Positions 24,486 through 34,309 of a stretch of 64,000 bases of DNA are shown here, one piece after another. A program made the position numbers and the translations under genes. The notes under the pieces were generated by a model. The model was not told the origin of the DNA. It searched no databases and saw only the letters and a program-made list of their open reading frames with translations. The DNA lies in the NCBI RefSeq assembly GCF_901538265.1, contig NZ_LR593886.1, forward strand, positions 4,795,738 through 4,859,737, in the 5' to 3' direction. The DNA comes from Gemmata massiliana (GTDB lineage Bacteria > Planctomycetota > Planctomycetia > Gemmatales > Gemmataceae). How positions within the stretch are numbered: the stretch's first letter is position 1; each line of letters starts with the position of its first letter.

Positions 24486-27400
24486 TCACGGTACCTGCTT
24501 CTCTTTCGCGTCTCCGTCCCCGTCTTTCTCGCCCTTGTCTTTTTCCTTCTCGGCTGACGGGAACAATTTCGCCACCTGCTCGAACAGTTCCGTAATCTCG
24601 CGCTGGGTCTGCTCCAGTTCCCCGAGTTCTTCTTTCTCGCTGTCCGTTAGTTTATCCGGTTCCGGGTGGTCCTTCGCGAACTGGGCCGTGCGCTCGTTGA
24701 GTTCCGCCTGGAGCGCGCGGAGCACTTTCAGTTGCGCGAGCGGCGGAACCACGTCCGGCTCGCCCCCGCCGTTGGGATTCGCCGGCGGGTTCGGTGCCTT
24801 GGGCTGATTCTCGGGGGCGTTGCCGTTCTTGGCGGGCGGCTTCTTGTCGTCGGGTTTAAGTGCATCGGCGAGTTGTTCCAGGCGCCGGAGTGCGAGTTCC
24901 ATCGGCCGCATCACCTTGCGGTCGCCGAGGGCTTCGAGGTCCGCGTCGAACGCGGCGGCAAGGTCAGCGTCGTCGCACCGCGTTTTGATCTTCTCACAGG
25001 CGGTGTCGATGGCTTTCGCGGAATCGGTAAGCAACCGGGCAAAAACTGGGAGCGGCGCGAAGTCCGCTTCGGCGAGCTTGCGCACTTCGATTGCGATGTC
25101 CTTTTCGCGCACCGCGTCGATGTCGGAATAGCTCGTAAGGAGCAGCTTGTCCCACCCCTTTTGCTTCGCCACTTCGCCGTGGATGCGGGCTGCTTCCGCC
25201 ACGGCCGCGCGCTGCTTTTCGAGCAGCGCGCGAACCTGATCGGCAAGTTTCCGGCGCTTCTCGTCGGAGAGCTGCCGACCGCCCTGTGCCGCGGCGAGAT
25301 CGAGCTTGTCGCGGGCGGTATCGAGGCGTTCCACCGCTTCGCGCTGCGACCGGGTGTTCGGCTGCCCCTTCTCCAAATCGTCGCGTGTGGATTCCATCCG
25401 GTCGAGGGCAGAGCGGAGATCCCGGGCCGCGTCCTCGGCCTTTTCCGCAGTCAATTTTTGCAGCATCTCGCGCCCGCGCTCGATGAGCTTGTCCTGTTCC
25501 TGACCAAGGATCTTGAGCGTTTCGGCCCGCTGAACCGGGTCGTTGAGCCGGGCCGCGGCCTCGATGCGGTTCCGGAGGCTGTCCACGTTCCCGGCGAGCG
25601 CGTCCAGTTGGTCTGCGGCGCGGCGCTGGATCTTGGAATTGGTGAGTTCGGGGATCGGGTCTATTTCCTTTTCTGCGAGCGATTCCGCGAGCGCGCCGAG
25701 GCGGTTGCTCGCGGAACGCAGGGCGGTCTCGGCACCACTTTGCTTGTTCTTGCGGAGCAACTCGGCCGCGTTGCGGAGTCCGTCGGCCAACCCCTGCCCA
25801 CCGGCCGCTTCGATCCCCTTACGGAGCGCCTTGGCTTCAGCCTCGGCCTTGTCCGCCGCGGTCTTCAGGTCTGCGGCACTTGCAGCGGCTGCGTCGGCTT
25901 GTGTGTTGAGCGAGGACCGCTCGACCGGGTTCTCGGTCGCGGCCGCCTGGCGCTTCAGTTCGGCCGCTTCTTTTTCCTTGAGTGCGGCTTGGGAGCGGAG
26001 GTCGTCCGCCTGCTTGTCCTTATCGGCCGCGAGGTTCGCCGCGCGCGCGATCAACTCGCGCGCCTGGTCCGCGGACTGGTCGGCCCGCAGCGCGGCGCGG
26101 TCGAGTTCGCGCTGTTCGTCGTCGGCGGGGTTCTGCTTGCCCTCTTTGACGCGCTCCTTGAGTTGCTCGTTGCCCAAAATCTGGCGCAGGATCATGTCCT
26201 TCTGCACGCGCGCTTCGCTCCGGATCTCGCCGGCCCCGCCCCACAGCGCGAGCAGGTCGAGCAGTGAGGTCGCGGTGTCCTCAATGTTTTTCTGGCTCCG
26301 CCCGGCCTTGCGCAGGTAGTCCGTCAGTTCTTTTTCCTGGCCCGGCTTGGGGGACTGCCCCGCGAGCCGGAGCGCGTCGGCTAAGTTCTGTTGCGCGGCG
26401 CCCAAGTCGCGGTCGGCGGTGCGACCGAGTTCGGTCGCGACGACCTCCACGCGGTCGGTCGTATTCGACTTCGGCAGCCCGTTCGCGCGAACGGTTTCGC
26501 GGAGCAAGTCCGCTTTCGCGCGCAGCCCCTGTGCGGGGTCGGCGATCTTACCCGTGACCTGGCGCTGCCCCAAATCCGCACCGACGAGCCGGTCGCGGTC
26601 GGCCGGCGCGAGCGTGCCGCCCGGTAGCGGCAGCACCTCGATCGTTTTTTGCTTCGCGTCGCGCTGTTGCTCGCGGATGCGAACGAGTTCCGGGCGGATC
26701 GTCGCCAGTTCTCGCTGGAGCCACGCATCGATCGCGTCCGGCGCGGCGATGCGGATTTCGACCTCTCCGACACTGCGCCCGCGCCCCTTCAGCGCCGCGA
26801 CGTCGTCCCAGTCGTCGGCCGCGGCCCGGAGCACGATCAGATCGCCCTCGCGCACGGGCGTCCCGTCGTCGCGGAGAAACGCGGCGATCGGTACGCGCGC
26901 GAACGCCTCCAGGCTCCCCGCGGGCGGGGCGAGTACCACGGCCGCGCCGCCTGCCGCGCCCGCGAGGGCCATGACGGGTTGGTTCCCGGCCGCACCGAGT
27001 GGGATCGAGCGCACCGGCCCGTCGCGCCCGACCCGGTATTCGAGGTACGCGCCGCGCACGCCGTATAGCGGGTCTTCCGCGAGGGCGTTGACGAGTACCG
27101 AGGCCGTGAGCGTGAGGTACGACGGATCGCGCCCCGTCACGGGCTGATTGAGCGTCACCTTGGGAACCGGGTCCGGCGTGAGATCGATCTTGAGCACCCG
27201 CGTGCCGGTCAACCCGGTGTCGTCGGTCAGCTTGAGTGCGTAGGGACCGGACAGTAGCGGAACGAACGTGGCGGAGAAACGCATCCCGTCTTCGGAAACT
27301 GTGAGTGGGATGTCGGCGGCCATTTCGTTGGCGAGAGCTTGCGCGCCGGTGGCCGCGATCGGATCGAGCTGTCCGAGGTGTGCGAACGGAACCGCGTTCG

Positions 27401-28532
27401 TGACGGCTGTTTTGTCACCCGCGAACGTGAGGACCGCGCCCGAGAGCTTGACATCGGTCGCCGCCCGGAAATGAACCACGGTCCCGGTCGGGATCTCGAT
27501 CACCGCTGCCCCGGGTGGCAGTTCGATTGCGGACAGGCGCGTGTACGCGGGCGGGGAAACGTGGAACTGCGGTGAGGGGCGCCCGTCGAGCGGTACGAGG
27601 CGCGGTGGGGGTACCACGGTAACCGTTTGCCAGTCGGTTACCGCGTCGTTCGAGCTCACCTGAACCTCGAACGTGCTGGAAACGCGAGACGGATCGAATC
27701 GGGCCGTCACGACCGCGGCGCCGGGCACTTGCGGATCGTTGTTGCGCGCGAGCGGAAACGGTTCCTCGAACTCGCTGCCGTCCTTCACGCGCACGGATAC
27801 GGTCGCCGGTCCCACGAGTTCGCCTCGCACGGCGAACCGGAGCTCGAACGCTTCGCCCTTCGGGATGCGAACGGGGAACTCTTTCGGCGCGAGAAACTCG
27901 ATCCGCGTTTTGGTCGGCCAGGGGTGCGCGCCGAACGGGTCCGCGAGGCGCGCGAACGCGACCCCGGCGCGGTCGGTGTCGAACAGTGCGAGCGGCAGCG
28001 CGACGGCGAGCGCTGCGCCGCACGCCCAGGCGTTCCACCAGCACCGGCCGGTCGGGACGATGTAATCGAGGGGCAGGCGCCCGGCCCGGCGCTCCGCGAC
28101 TCGAACCGCGGATGCGGTCAAGCGGTTGGAAACGCCCGGTATCACAGGTGGAAGTTCGTCGGGCGCGTCCTCGTCGCGGGGCTCCAGGAACGAGACCGCC
28201 GACGCGAGCGCGTCGTTGAGCGAGGGGAACTGGTCTTCGAGTTCGAGCGCGACCGAGAGCGCGTCGGTCCGGTAGCGCTGCGCGCGGCTGATCCCGCGCA
28301 CCCAGACGATGCCCCCGGTCGCTAGAAGAGTGACGAGCGCGAGTGTGCGACCGAAGGGCGACAGGTGAACGGCCGCGTCGAGGAGGCTTGAGAGTGCCAC
28401 GATCCCAACGACGGTCCCGACGAATCCGAGTAAGCCCGCGGCGAGCGCGACCCGTTTCCGCGTGCGCCCGAGTTCGGCGAGGCGGTCCGGGAGCGATTCG
28501 CGCTCTTCCGGCGGGCGCAGGAGCAGTGCCAT
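24486..28532 (-). CDS. Large membrane-anchored coiled-coil protein, DUF4175-like
   Basis: A 1348-residue protein. Two membrane helices lie near the N terminus (VALAAGLLGFVGTVVGIVAL at about 28-47 and RTLALVTLLATGGIVWVRGI at about 62-81). A cytoplasmic-type segment, YRTDALSVALELEDQFPSLN, is followed by a third helix near 170-185. The middle third (about 200-590) reads as extracytoplasmic beta-sandwich-like domains. From about 600 on it is almost wholly charged Ala/Glu/Lys/Arg coiled coil. It ends in a Pro/Asn linker and a Glu/Lys-rich tail. The architecture matches planctomycete proteins labelled DUF4175. The product probably works in the envelope with the VWA protein whose gene ends 81 bases upstream. 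No enzymatic motif is seen. Confidence 0.68.
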   Translation of the reverse strand: MALLLRPPEERESLPDRLAELGRTRKRVALAAGLLGFVGTVVGIVALSSLLDAAVHLSPFGRTLALVTLLATGGIVWVRGISRAQRYRTDALSVALELEDQFPSLNDALASAVSFLEPRDEDAPDELPPVIPGVSNRLTASAVRVAERRAGRLPLDYIVPTGRCWWNAWACGAALAVALPLALFDTDRAGVAFARLADPFGAHPWPTKTRIEFLAPKEFPVRIPKGEAFELRFAVRGELVGPATVSVRVKDGSEFEEPFPLARNNDPQVPGAAVVTARFDPSRVSSTFEVQVSSNDAVTDWQTVTVVPPPRLVPLDGRPSPQFHVSPPAYTRLSAIELPPGAAVIEIPTGTVVHFRAATDVKLSGAVLTFAGDKTAVTNAVPFAHLGQLDPIAATGAQALANEMAADIPLTVSEDGMRFSATFVPLLSGPYALKLTDDTGLTGTRVLKIDLTPDPVPKVTLNQPVTGRDPSYLTLTASVLVNALAEDPLYGVRGAYLEYRVGRDGPVRSIPLGAAGNQPVMALAGAAGGAAVVLAPPAGSLEAFARVPIAAFLRDDGTPVREGDLIVLRAAADDWDDVAALKGRGRSVGEVEIRIAAPDAIDAWLQRELATIRPELVRIREQQRDAKQKTIEVLPLPGGTLAPADRDRLVGADLGQRQVTGKIADPAQGLRAKADLLRETVRANGLPKSNTTDRVEVVATELGRTADRDLGAAQQNLADALRLAGQSPKPGQEKELTDYLRKAGRSQKNIEDTATSLLDLLALWGGAGEIRSEARVQKDMILRQILGNEQLKERVKEGKQNPADDEQRELDRAALRADQSADQARELIARAANLAADKDKQADDLRSQAALKEKEAAELKRQAAATENPVERSSLNTQADAAAASAADLKTAADKAEAEAKALRKGIEAAGGQGLADGLRNAAELLRKNKQSGAETALRSASNRLGALAESLAEKEIDPIPELTNSKIQRRAADQLDALAGNVDSLRNRIEAAARLNDPVQRAETLKILGQEQDKLIERGREMLQKLTAEKAEDAARDLRSALDRMESTRDDLEKGQPNTRSQREAVERLDTARDKLDLAAAQGGRQLSDEKRRKLADQVRALLEKQRAAVAEAARIHGEVAKQKGWDKLLLTSYSDIDAVREKDIAIEVRKLAEADFAPLPVFARLLTDSAKAIDTACEKIKTRCDDADLAAAFDADLEALGDRKVMRPMELALRRLEQLADALKPDDKKPPAKNGNAPENQPKAPNPPANPNGGGEPDVVPPLAQLKVLRALQAELNERTAQFAKDHPEPDKLTDSEKEELGELEQTQREITELFEQVAKLFPSAEKEKDKGEKDGDGDAKEKQVP

Positions 28533-28613
28533 ACGGGAACCTTTCGCCTCAACGAACCGGGCAACTCACCCGGGGCCGCATCGCGTGCAGTCGATTGTTC
28601 AGCGCGCCACCCA

Positions 28614-31600
28614 TCATAACAGGCGCTCGCGCTTCCGCAAAAGCCACTCACCGAGGAGAAGTGACAAAAGCAATACATACACGAACGGGTGGTTCCACAG
28701 CGGCACCGGCGGGCACGGCTGGTTCAGCGGCACGCGCTGGAGGTTCTTGAGGTCGTTGAACACGTCCGTGGCGTCAGCGAGCGTGTAGAACTTGCCGCCG
28801 GAAATGGTCGCCGTGGCGCTGAGGTCGGCGCGGTTCAGTTCGGTGCGCTCACTCTCGTTCATCGGCGGGAGCACGCGGGCGGTCGCGAACGGGCGCGTGC
28901 CTTGCACTTCCGGGTCGGCCAGCTCGAAGCGGTACTCGCCCTCCGGGGCGCGTGCGAGCGTTGTCTCGAACAGCACTGTTGGTCCGGGCGTGCGAGGGAG
29001 CGTGAGCGTTGTCGTTTCGGTGGGACCGGGGCTCGGCGTGCCGTCGTCTTTCAGGACCGGGCTGCGTGTCATTGTTACGCGGACCGGCGCAGAGCCGGCG
29101 GGGGCGGGCGCTTCGACCGGGAACCGCACCTGCACGGTCACCTTTTCATCGCGCCGGAACTCGGTCTTCGGCTCGACGCGCACTTCCGGGCGCCGTACCC
29201 GCGAGCGCGAGAGCACCCGCATCGTCTGCATCCAGAAGCGGTCGAAGTTCTCCTCGTCGTTGCGGAACCGCCAGCGCCAGGTGTCGTCGAACCCGAAGAA
29301 CAGTACAGGACCGTTACCGACGAACTGCTGCACGATCAGCGCGTGGTTTTCGTCGGCCGCGCCTCCGTCTGCTCGGCGCGCGGGGTGCGTCGCGAGCACT
29401 CGCGTCAGCGGCTTCGGTCGGTACCCCTTTGCGAACCAAAACAGCTCCTGGAACTGATTCCACACGCGATTGGATTCGCCCTCGTCCGGCGAGAGCAGGA
29501 AGAGCGGGTGCTGCCGCCCGGTTGCGGTCCAGCGCGGGCGGAACCCCTCCACGAGCGGTTGCTCTTCGGGCGGGCGAGTGGCCACCGGCTGGTCGCCGGG
29601 AACCACCGGGAGCACTTCCGCGAGCGGCGTGTCCGTGTAGGCGTTCGGGGTGCCGTGCTCCCCGGAGAGGAAGAGTAACCCGCCGCCCTTTTCCTTCACG
29701 AAGTCGGCGAGATCGCGGAGCGCGATCGCCGAGCGCGGCACCTGTTTCGGGTCCACATCGCCGAGCACGACCACATCGTAGCCGAACAGTTCCGTCCGCG
29801 TGGGGAAGTCGCCGCGGAACGCGGACCGGTCGGTTTCCGCCCACCCCTTCGAGGCATCAAGCAGAACGACGTGGACCTCGACCGCCTTACCGCCAACGGA
29901 CTTGTCCGACTCGCGCTCCAACATGACCTTCACGAAGCGGAAATCGTAGCGCGGGTACCCCTCCACGTACAGCACCCGGATGCGGCGCGACTCGGTGACG
30001 AGTACCGTGCGCTCGATCTTGTTGTTGCGCGCGTTGGACTCGCCCGGCACCGTCGGGACGCTGAGAATGAACGTCTTCTCGCCGACTTCCATCGGGATGT
30101 GTGTGACCGTTACCGGGACCGGGTTACCGTTCGGGTCCGGGGTGACCGTCACGCGCCCGCGGTCCTCCAGTTTGCCGTTCGGGAGGCGCTCTTGGAGGAA
30201 CACCGTGACCGGGTTCGGAGGGACGTCGCCTTTTGCGGTCAGGCGGGCTTTAAAGACGAGTTGATCGCCTTTACCCACCACGTCTTCGGCCTGAATATCG
30301 GTGAGCGCGAGGTCGGGCGATTGCCACGGATCGCCAGTGCCGATCAGGAACAGGGGCACCCCGTCCTGGGATGCCGCGCGCGCGGCTTTGGGCAGGTCGG
30401 GACCGGCGGTTGTGACCCCATCGGTAAACATGACGACGGCCGACAAGGTACCCCCGCGGAACGTTTGCAGAATCTTCTCAACGCCGTCGCCCAGTTTCGA
30501 CTCGTCGCCCGTCGGTTCCTGCTTCAAGAGGGCCTCGCGCGCGTCCGCGAGTTGGCTCTCCTCTTCGACGATACCGATCGGCCGGAGTTGGGTATCGATC
30601 GCGTACAGGTGGACCTTGACCTGTTTCTCCTGGAGCAGTTTGTCGAGCCAGTCGGCGTTCTTGCGCGTGAGGAGCATCTGTGCGAGTTTGAGCCGGCTCG
30701 TTTGAGACAGATCGGTGCTGCCGGCCAGTTCCTCGGCCTTGGCGCGCACGGCGGGGTCTTTCAGCGCGTCCCGCGTGTTCATGCTCGCGGAGGTGTCGAG
30801 AAGGATGACGATCTCGGGCCACCCCTCGCGGTCGAACGCGAGCCGGAGTTGGGCCAGGAGTACGAACAGCGCGAGCAGGAACGTGACGCCTCGGAGTAGC
30901 GCCGGCGCTGTGACCCGCCCGAGTCCGCCCGCGGCCCGGCGCTCGACCCAGTACACGCCGAACGTGAGCAGGAGACACACGCCCGCGAGCCCCGTCACCG
31001 CGCGCCGGTCCGCCGCGCTATTTTTGAACAGTGCCGGGAACCATTCGAGGCGCCAGCGGGTTCCTTCGCCCGGCCCCGCGACGGGCACACCGGCCGTATT
31101 CTCGATGCTCGAACGCAGACCGTGCGGGAGGAACCCGAGCGGGTTCCCGGTGCGGTCCGCGTGGGCCACCGAGAACAAAATGAACGCCCCAACCGCGAGC
31201 GGTACAAGCGCGCCGAAGAGCACGAGGAGGCGCCCGATGCGGGAGCGCGCCGGGGCGGTTCCGCCGCCTCCGCTCCGTGACGGCCCGAAGCGCCACGCCA
31301 GGATAATTTCGGTCACCAGGAACAGCACCGAGAACAGTGTTGCGGTGCGCGAGATCCGGGGGCCGTGTGGTTTTGGTGCGGTCGTCATAACCGCGCCGCT
31401 CTCACTTGTTGGCTTCACCTCGGCAGGGTCCGTCACGACCTGCACGGCGCCGAACGACCGGAACTCGCGTTGGTCGATTTGCCCGAGATCGGATTCCGTG
31501 GGGGAGCCGGCGACGACCTCCGGGACGTTGACCGCGAACACCCGGTCGCGTGCGCCGTTCAGCCCGACGCGGTACAACCCGCTCGCCGCGGTGTTGGTGA

Positions 31601-33614
31601 ACGTCGCGACGCCCGCCTCGTCTTGCATCAGAAGCGGAATTGTTGCGGAAAGCCCGTCGGGACCGTTCAGCCCGGCGTTAAGTCCGGCCGCGGCCGCGGG
31701 GAAGAACTCCTCGATCGCCTCGCCGACGCGGAGCGTGTGTCGGTCCGGGTTCGCGGCGGAGTGCTTCAGGAACTCGTGCCAGAACACGAGGTAAGTTTGC
31801 ATCGCCGCCCAGTCGTTCCAGTCGCGGTTGAACGAACTGGTGAAGACGTAGGCGCGCCCGCGGTGCTTGCTCCATTCGAGGAGCGCCGGGTCGGGCTTTA
31901 CGGCGGAAGTCGTCATCGGTGCCGGACCCGTCCCGGCGCGCGAGAAGGTCATCAGGCGGTGCGCCCGGCCGTCCGCCGCGGCGTCGATCCGCACGTAACT
32001 GCGGAACGGCTCGTTAACAAGTTCGGCCCGTAGCTTGTCCGCGCCGAAGATCGCGAGCGGCGGTTTGCGGTACTCGTCTTCGTCGGCCGCGAGCCGGAAG
32101 CCGGGATCGTCCGGACCGGACGCAGCGACGATATCCCCGAGCGCGCCGGGTAACACACCGGCCCCGTCCTTGTAAAGCTCCGCGTTGTACTTCGCGCGAC
32201 TCGCGGGAGATGCCGCGTTCGGTCCCAGCCCGATGACGACGGTGCCCCCGCGCCGCAGCACCGCTTCGAGCTTTGCGGCCATTTCCGAGGTCGGGTTCGG
32301 CACGTCACAGAAGAACACGCAATCGACGTTGGTGAGGTCGCAGGACGGGTCGACGAAGTCGCCGGGCGTGACCACGCGCGGGCGGTTGGGCGTATCGGTG
32401 TACTTGGCACCCGGGGGGAACAGGGCACGCAGGAGGTACGTGGCCCCGCGCCGGTTTATGTCCGGGTCGGCCCGGCCGTCGACGAGCAGCGCGTGGAGTC
32501 CGTCTCGCACCTCCACTGCGAGTGCCCGACTGTCATCGGCCGGGAGGTCGTCAGCTTCAACAATTTTGGCCTGAAGGACGTGAACCCCGCGGCTGCGGAA
32601 CCGGTGCTGGTGGTTCAGGTCGAACCGGACATTCTGGCGCCCGCCGGGCGGGATCGGCTCCGCGAGCTTCTGCTCGACGGATACGAGCGCTTCCCCACCG
32701 GCCGAGGGGCGCCCCAAGAGCAGTTCGACGCGCACGCCCTTGCGCTCGCCGCGCCCCAAGTTCGCGACCGTGACCGAAACCGTCAACGGCTGGTCGACGA
32801 GCGGCATCGGGTCGACGAGTACCATGTCCGCGATCGCGAGGTTCTCGGTCGCGTGCCCCGCGGTGTCCACGATGGCCACGTCCGAGCGCGCGACGATCCG
32901 CTGCCAGACCTCGCCCGTGCTGTTCTCGGCGCGCGGGACCGCGTTCGCCCACGACGCGCGCTGGAGGTCTGTGAAAAACGTGAGCTGGCGTCGCGGGTAC
33001 GCGCGCGGGGACCGCGTGAGGACGTCCGCGACCGTTGCGAGCGCTGCGGTATGGTCCGCGGTGCCGTGGGTCGGCTTGATCTTCCGCAGCTCGGCGACCA
33101 CCTTTTCGGGGTCGTTGGACGGTCCGGGCACGAGCGGTTGCAACGCGGTCGTGAGAACGAACACGGTGTACCCGTCGCCGGGGTTCCCCGAACGCACCAG
33201 GTTCTCGGCTTGCGTGATCGCGCGCTGGAACCGGGTCTGGTCCCCCTCCGCACGCGCGGTCATGCTGAGGGAGGCATCGATTACGAGGACGTGGTGCGTT
33301 CGAGGGACGTTCGCGATCGTTTCCGTGGTGCCGGGGCGGACTTTTTGCCACAATTCCTCGGCCCATGTGGTCGTGGCGATCATGGCGAACAGGAACAGCA
33401 GGAGCGCGAAGGTACGCAGCGCGAGTAGCAACCACTGGTCGATGCGCCGCTTGTGCCGGCGCTCCGCGACCATAAGGAACCGGATCGCGGCCCACGGCAC
33501 GATCTGGTACCGCTTGCGGAACAACAAGTGGACGACGAGCGGCACACCGACCGCGGCGACGGCTGCACCGGCAGCGAGGGCGGGAGCGAACACGGCGAAC
33601 AGGGGGTGAATCAT
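28614..33614 (-). CDS. Giant membrane protein with BatA N terminus and two von Willebrand A domains
   Basis: A 1666-residue protein. The N terminus matches the BatA/aerotolerance-regulator module: a first helix near 8-32, then RKRYQIVPWAAIRFLMVAER and a second helix near 62-84. VWA domain 1 follows with an intact MIDAS (VLVIDASLSM, Asp113). After a long extracytoplasmic region there are four more helices (about 765-920). VWA domain 2 has MIDAS VILLDTSASM near 940. A glutamine-amidotransferase-like region follows (GGGLLFLSGEHGTPNAYTDT, about 1325-1345), and a final helix, YVLLLSLLLGEWLLRKRERL, ends the protein. It looks like two BatA/VWA proteins fused. Related proteins work with MoxR ATPases, but no MoxR or DUF58 gene is in the window. 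ATG 33614 is the first Met before the membrane segment. Confidence 0.8.
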   Translation of the reverse strand: MIHPLFAVFAPALAAGAAVAAVGVPLVVHLLFRKRYQIVPWAAIRFLMVAERRHKRRIDQWLLLALRTFALLLFLFAMIATTTWAEELWQKVRPGTTETIANVPRTHHVLVIDASLSMTARAEGDQTRFQRAITQAENLVRSGNPGDGYTVFVLTTALQPLVPGPSNDPEKVVAELRKIKPTHGTADHTAALATVADVLTRSPRAYPRRQLTFFTDLQRASWANAVPRAENSTGEVWQRIVARSDVAIVDTAGHATENLAIADMVLVDPMPLVDQPLTVSVTVANLGRGERKGVRVELLLGRPSAGGEALVSVEQKLAEPIPPGGRQNVRFDLNHQHRFRSRGVHVLQAKIVEADDLPADDSRALAVEVRDGLHALLVDGRADPDINRRGATYLLRALFPPGAKYTDTPNRPRVVTPGDFVDPSCDLTNVDCVFFCDVPNPTSEMAAKLEAVLRRGGTVVIGLGPNAASPASRAKYNAELYKDGAGVLPGALGDIVAASGPDDPGFRLAADEDEYRKPPLAIFGADKLRAELVNEPFRSYVRIDAAADGRAHRLMTFSRAGTGPAPMTTSAVKPDPALLEWSKHRGRAYVFTSSFNRDWNDWAAMQTYLVFWHEFLKHSAANPDRHTLRVGEAIEEFFPAAAAGLNAGLNGPDGLSATIPLLMQDEAGVATFTNTAASGLYRVGLNGARDRVFAVNVPEVVAGSPTESDLGQIDQREFRSFGAVQVVTDPAEVKPTSESGAVMTTAPKPHGPRISRTATLFSVLFLVTEIILAWRFGPSRSGGGGTAPARSRIGRLLVLFGALVPLAVGAFILFSVAHADRTGNPLGFLPHGLRSSIENTAGVPVAGPGEGTRWRLEWFPALFKNSAADRRAVTGLAGVCLLLTFGVYWVERRAAGGLGRVTAPALLRGVTFLLALFVLLAQLRLAFDREGWPEIVILLDTSASMNTRDALKDPAVRAKAEELAGSTDLSQTSRLKLAQMLLTRKNADWLDKLLQEKQVKVHLYAIDTQLRPIGIVEEESQLADAREALLKQEPTGDESKLGDGVEKILQTFRGGTLSAVVMFTDGVTTAGPDLPKAARAASQDGVPLFLIGTGDPWQSPDLALTDIQAEDVVGKGDQLVFKARLTAKGDVPPNPVTVFLQERLPNGKLEDRGRVTVTPDPNGNPVPVTVTHIPMEVGEKTFILSVPTVPGESNARNNKIERTVLVTESRRIRVLYVEGYPRYDFRFVKVMLERESDKSVGGKAVEVHVVLLDASKGWAETDRSAFRGDFPTRTELFGYDVVVLGDVDPKQVPRSAIALRDLADFVKEKGGGLLFLSGEHGTPNAYTDTPLAEVLPVVPGDQPVATRPPEEQPLVEGFRPRWTATGRQHPLFLLSPDEGESNRVWNQFQELFWFAKGYRPKPLTRVLATHPARRADGGAADENHALIVQQFVGNGPVLFFGFDDTWRWRFRNDEENFDRFWMQTMRVLSRSRVRRPEVRVEPKTEFRRDEKVTVQVRFPVEAPAPAGSAPVRVTMTRSPVLKDDGTPSPGPTETTTLTLPRTPGPTVLFETTLARAPEGEYRFELADPEVQGTRPFATARVLPPMNESERTELNRADLSATATISGGKFYTLADATDVFNDLKNLQRVPLNQPCPPVPLWNHPFVYVLLLSLLLGEWLLRKRERLL

Positions 33615-33773
33615 GTGGTTCGCCGGGCGGTGCGGCGCGGCGGATCTGTGCGTTCGAGCAATAACGGTCAAACCAGCAGCGACCGCCGGTGCCCCTCAGT
33701 ATGACGGGTGGCGATTCCGGTGGCAACGGGCAGAACTGCCCGAGTCGCGTGCCAAGTACCCCGCGTGCCGCAA

Positions 33774-34127
33774 TCAAAGCCCTTTGGTAACTTCCGGCGC
33801 GATGTGAAACGCGAGCCAAATTGTGGGCCGCGTCTCGTCCGCCCACTCGATGCGGTGCCGGAGCCGCGCCGGAAGGAACACCCAGTCGCCGGCGCCGAGT
33901 TCGCGCGGAGCCGGTTCGCCCTCGATCTGTAGGCGCGCGGCGCCCGCGAGCAGAACCACCCACTCGTCGGCCGTTTGGTCGAACCACTCGCCCGGCGGGG
34001 TCGCGTGTCCCCACGACGTAATGCGCTCGATCTTCCATCCCGGGCGTTGGGTCAGCACCTCGAACAGTTCGTCCGCGGGCGGTTTCGCGGGCAGGTTGGT
34101 GAAGAGGTTTCCGGTCGAGGGGGTCAT
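33774..34127 (-). CDS. Cupin-domain protein
   Basis: A 117-residue single cupin barrel. Motif 1 is degenerate (SWGHATPPGEWFDQTADEWV, about 46-65) and keeps His/Glu candidates. Motif 2 reads LGAGDWVFLPARLRHRIEWA (about 80-99) with PARLRHR, the usual His. Small cupins of this kind bind a metal or serve as sugar-phosphate or ligand sensors; the substrate is unknown. The ATG at 34127 is supported by AGAGAA just upstream; longer in-frame extensions have no family similarity. It lies 159 bases upstream of the VWA gene on the same strand and is divergent from thrS. Confidence 0.8.
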   Translation of the reverse strand: MTPSTGNLFTNLPAKPPADELFEVLTQRPGWKIERITSWGHATPPGEWFDQTADEWVVLLAGAARLQIEGEPAPRELGAGDWVFLPARLRHRIEWADETRPTIWLAFHIAPEVTKGL

Positions 34128-34309
34128 TGAAGTTCTCTTTTGATCGCAGGTAGGGCCGTTCGTAGCGTCCGGTCGCAGTCCGTTACGTCCGGGCGCGAAC
34201 GCGAACACCTGTCGCGGTGTCACTTCGCCCGTAACATGGTCGGTGATGGTGCGGGAGGTTGCGGCTGTACGTCCGCGTGCCACGCCCATCAGAACAGGAC
34301 ATCTCCAAA

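Noticed and set aside
24486..28532. SMC/Rad50-like ATPase because of the long coiled coil
   Set aside because: No Walker A or B motif or hinge is present, and N-terminal membrane helices argue for an envelope protein.
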